From contig JAAZVO010000101.1 in the NCBI GenBank assembly GCA_018623405.1, positions 1-8,616 of the forward strand: a stretch of DNA of 8,616 nt, read 5' to 3'. Positions 6,623 through 8,616 of this stretch are shown one piece after another. The position numbers were made by a program, and so were the translations under genes. Source of the stretch: Crocinitomicaceae bacterium. Lineage in GTDB: Bacteria > Bacteroidota > Bacteroidia > Flavobacteriales_G > Salibacteraceae. Each line of letters opens with the position of its first letter. Position 1 is the first letter of the stretch. A model generated the notes under the pieces. The model was not told the origin of the DNA. It was given only the letters and a program-made list of their open reading frames with translations, and searched no databases.

Positions 6623-8329
6623 ATGGAGCAAGCGAAGGCGCTAGAAATTCTTAAATCTGGAAAAAATGTTTTTTTAACCGGCTCTGCAGGTACCGGAAAA
6701 ACCCACCTGCTTAATGAGTACATTTCTTACCTCAAAAAGCATAAGCTAAAAGTTGCTACCACAGCCTCTACCGGAATTGCAGCCACCCACATGAATGGCC
6801 AAACAATACACAGTTGGTGCGGCATTGGCATTAATGATTCCTTAAAAACTTCAGACTTAAAAAAACTAAAAGAAAAAAAGTACGTGGTTAAAAATGTTGA
6901 AGCTGCTCACACGCTTATTATTGATGAAATTAGCATGCTGCACCAAAAGCAGTTTGAGCTAGTTAATAAGGTTTTAAAATACCTAAGAGAATCGAATGAG
7001 CCCTTTGGGGGATTACAGGTTATTGCCTCAGGAGACTTTTTTCAATTACCTCCGGTAAGCAAAGAAAATGAGCCCTCAAAAGAAAAGTTTTGTTTTATGG
7101 CACCTGCATGGGTTGAAGCTGATTTTACCGTTTGTTACCTCACTAAACAATTTAGACAAAAAGCCAACAGTTTAAGCAAAATATTAGATGAATTTAGGGC
7201 TCAAAAAGTAAGCGACGAAAGCAGAAAGCTATTGCATGAGGCTAGAAATAACAAACCCGAAGGTGAGGTTACAAAACTTTATACCCACAACATTGATGTT
7301 GATCGCATTAATGAAGAGGAGTTTAAAAAATTGAAAGGGCAAGCCCGTGTTTTTAAAGCCAAAACCAAAGGAAATGAAAAGCTAAGAGAGTTACTCACCA
7401 AGTCAGTTATGGCTCCAGAAGACCTCAAGCTAAAAAAAGACACTAAGGTGATGTTTGTAAAAAACAATAGTGAAGAAGGTTATGTAAATGGAACCTTGGG
7501 TAAGGTTTTCGATTTTTGGGAAAATGAAGACGGGAAAAAACTTCCTTTGGTAAAAACCAACAGCGGGAGAAACATTTTTGTAAAGCCTGAAATATGGCCA
7601 ATGGAAGACGAAAAAGGAAAAACTTTGGCTTCATTCGAGCAACTTCCACTTAGGTTGGCATGGGCCATAACGGTACATAAAAGCCAAGGAATGACATTGG
7701 ATGCTGCTGAAATTGACTTAACCAAAACGTTTGAAGTAGGACAAGGTTATGTGGCCCTTTCAAGGGTAAAAGAAATTGAAGGCCTAAAACTGCTAGGGTT
7801 TAATACTACCTCAATGCAAGTTGACTCGTTAGCTTTTAAAGCCGATCAAAGATTTCAGCAATTAAGCAAGCGTGCAGAACAAATATTCGAGGAAAAAGAA
7901 TTGGCACAACTCGCTAAAGAATTCATAAAAAACAACAATGGAATTTTAAAACCACTAACACCAAAAGGTAACACCAACAAAAAAGCCACTAAAACAACAA
8001 AAATCAATACTTATGAAAAAACCCATGAGTTGTTAGAAGAGGGTTTATCACTTAATGAAATTGCTAAAGAAAGAGGGTTAACCGAGCAAACTGTTTTAAG
8101 GCATTTTTTGGTTATACAAATGGAAGTTCCTGATTACGATTTTTCAAGGGTTAAACCGTCTGATGAGTTAATTAAGCAAATACAAGAGGGGCTTGAAAAA
8201 GCTAAAAAAACAGAAGAAGAATTGTACTCACAAAATGGCCATATCAAGTTGGCTCCTATCCACAAAGCTTTAAAGGGAAAGTTAGACTACAGAGATATTG
8301 AGTTAGGGTTGTTGTTTTGTGAGAAGTAA
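6623..8329 (+). CDS. Pif1/RecD-like superfamily 1B helicase with C-terminal HTH_40 domain
   Basis: This is a 568-residue ATP-dependent helicase. Its motifs are all present: Walker A GSAGTGKT (20-27), motif Ia TASTGIAA (47-54) with TIHSW (61-65), Walker B LIIDEISML (98-106), motif III ASGDFFQLPPV (135-145) and FRQ (177-179). A strand segment FVKNNSEEGYVNGTLGKV (278-295) follows, then WAITVHKSQGMTLD (347-360) and GQGYVALSRVKEIEGL (373-388). These fit Pif1-type 5'-3' helicases that act on replication intermediates, G-quadruplexes or R-loops. A Lys/Thr/Asn-rich linker (445-461) leads to a C-terminal module of about 100 residues starting ELLEEGLSLNEIAKERGLTEQTVLRHF. This matches the helix-turn-helix (HTH_40) found at the end of RecQ helicases and probably helps bind DNA. 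An in-frame TGA at 6614-6616 fixes the ATG at 6623 as the first usable start. It lies 99 bases after the transporter, same strand. Substrate preference is inferred. Confidence 0.93.
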   Translation: MEQAKALEILKSGKNVFLTGSAGTGKTHLLNEYISYLKKHKLKVATTASTGIAATHMNGQTIHSWCGIGINDSLKTSDLKKLKEKKYVVKNVEAAHTLIIDEISMLHQKQFELVNKVLKYLRESNEPFGGLQVIASGDFFQLPPVSKENEPSKEKFCFMAPAWVEADFTVCYLTKQFRQKANSLSKILDEFRAQKVSDESRKLLHEARNNKPEGEVTKLYTHNIDVDRINEEEFKKLKGQARVFKAKTKGNEKLRELLTKSVMAPEDLKLKKDTKVMFVKNNSEEGYVNGTLGKVFDFWENEDGKKLPLVKTNSGRNIFVKPEIWPMEDEKGKTLASFEQLPLRLAWAITVHKSQGMTLDAAEIDLTKTFEVGQGYVALSRVKEIEGLKLLGFNTTSMQVDSLAFKADQRFQQLSKRAEQIFEEKELAQLAKEFIKNNNGILKPLTPKGNTNKKATKTTKINTYEKTHELLEEGLSLNEIAKERGLTEQTVLRHFLVIQMEVPDYDFSRVKPSDELIKQIQEGLEKAKKTEEELYSQNGHIKLAPIHKALKGKLDYRDIELGLLFCEK

Positions 8330-8439
8330 GTTAACTTCAAATTCATTACTAACATAATTCCCAACCCTATTATATGTGATTTTGCGATTAACATAATGGG
8401 AAAATGCCGAGAAAGTTCAGATAAATTTAGAATAATATG

Positions 8440-8462
8440 AGGGACTGTGAGCTCCCTTTTTT
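8440..8462 (+). terminator. Candidate intrinsic terminator downstream of the helicase
   Basis: AGGGA (8440-8444) can pair with TCCCT (8453-8457) around an 8-base loop, with a possible outer G-T pair, and the arm runs directly into six Ts (8457-8462). The stem is short but has three G-C pairs and the T tract is well placed. It lies about 110 bases after the helicase stop, with no gene seen between. Confidence 0.4.
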
Positions 8463-8580
8463 ATTGGTGTTCAATTAATAAACCAAAGGAATAATTATTT
8501 TCAAAAAATTACCCCTTTGCTCCGATTTTTCAGTTTAACCGTTTTTATTCTAATTGTTTCTTGTGTTTTTGGTTAGGTAA

Positions 8581-8616
8581 TTATTTAAAATAAAATCTAC
8601 CCGGAATAACACCTAC
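8581..8616 (-). CDS. Possible C-terminal tail of a converging gene (partial)
   Basis: Entering from the right edge on the minus strand, one frame reads VGVIPGRFYFK followed by TAA (8583-8581). The alternating hydrophobic/aromatic pattern near the end is like the last strand of an outer-membrane beta barrel, but eleven codons cannot prove a gene. A converging gene here would fit the gene-free stretch 8330-8580 and the terminator at 8440-8462. No function can be assigned. Confidence 0.3.
   Translation of the reverse strand, partial: VGVIPGRFYFK

Noticed and set aside
7279..7725. Three overlapping minus-strand open frames opposite the helicase gene.
   Set aside because: All lie opposite the conserved helicase core and show no independent coding signal.
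8350..8402. Direct repeat TAACATAAT (8350-8358, 8389-8397) and inverted TTCCCA/TGGGAA (8358-8363, 8397-8402).
   Set aside because: The units are 6 to 9 bases in AT-rich DNA with no third copy or periodicity, as expected by chance.

Overview
The window looks like ordinary chromosomal sequence from a Bacteroidota bacterium, most likely of the Flavobacteriales type. The DNA is AT-rich, no gene has a clear Shine-Dalgarno sequence, and several protein families here have Bacteroidota flavours: the long ~400-residue QueA form, a ThiL with an NFSDILAMNA segment, a TlpA-like lipoprotein with added beta domains, and a Pif1-like helicase fused to a RecQ-style HTH_40 tail. The placement is inference from protein style; there is no rRNA or other marker.

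Layout. The left part (about 1-3690) is read on the minus strand. A compact cluster runs from a thioredoxin-fold lipoprotein (starting near 3688), through a THUMP-domain RNA methyltransferase, to thiamine-monophosphate kinase (ThiL, ending at 227), with gaps of only 15 and 21 bases. After a 122-base gap comes the first 34 codons of another minus-strand gene, cut by the window edge. It has a signal peptide followed by the opening of what resembles a two-component-regulator beta-propeller sensor. The right part (3768-8329) is read on the plus strand: a QueA-family protein starting at a TTG codon, an AbgT-family transporter, and the helicase. The two groups diverge from a 79-base intergenic region that holds a perfect 12-base palindrome. 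Beyond the helicase are a modest candidate terminator and, at the right edge, a possible C-terminal tail of a converging minus-strand gene.

How the genes relate. They do not form one obvious pathway. They are housekeeping or semi-housekeeping functions: thiamine cofactor activation (ThiL), rRNA methylation (RlmL-like), tRNA modification (QueA-like), envelope thiol redox (TlpA-like), small-molecule transport (AbgT) and DNA or RNA unwinding (Pif1-like). I saw no mobile element, CRISPR array, tRNA, rRNA or phage gene. I do not think the window holds a new defence or biosynthetic system. The points most worth following are the divergent long QueA form, the helicase-HTH_40 fusion, the duplicated beta domain in the lipoprotein, and the sensor cut by the left edge.
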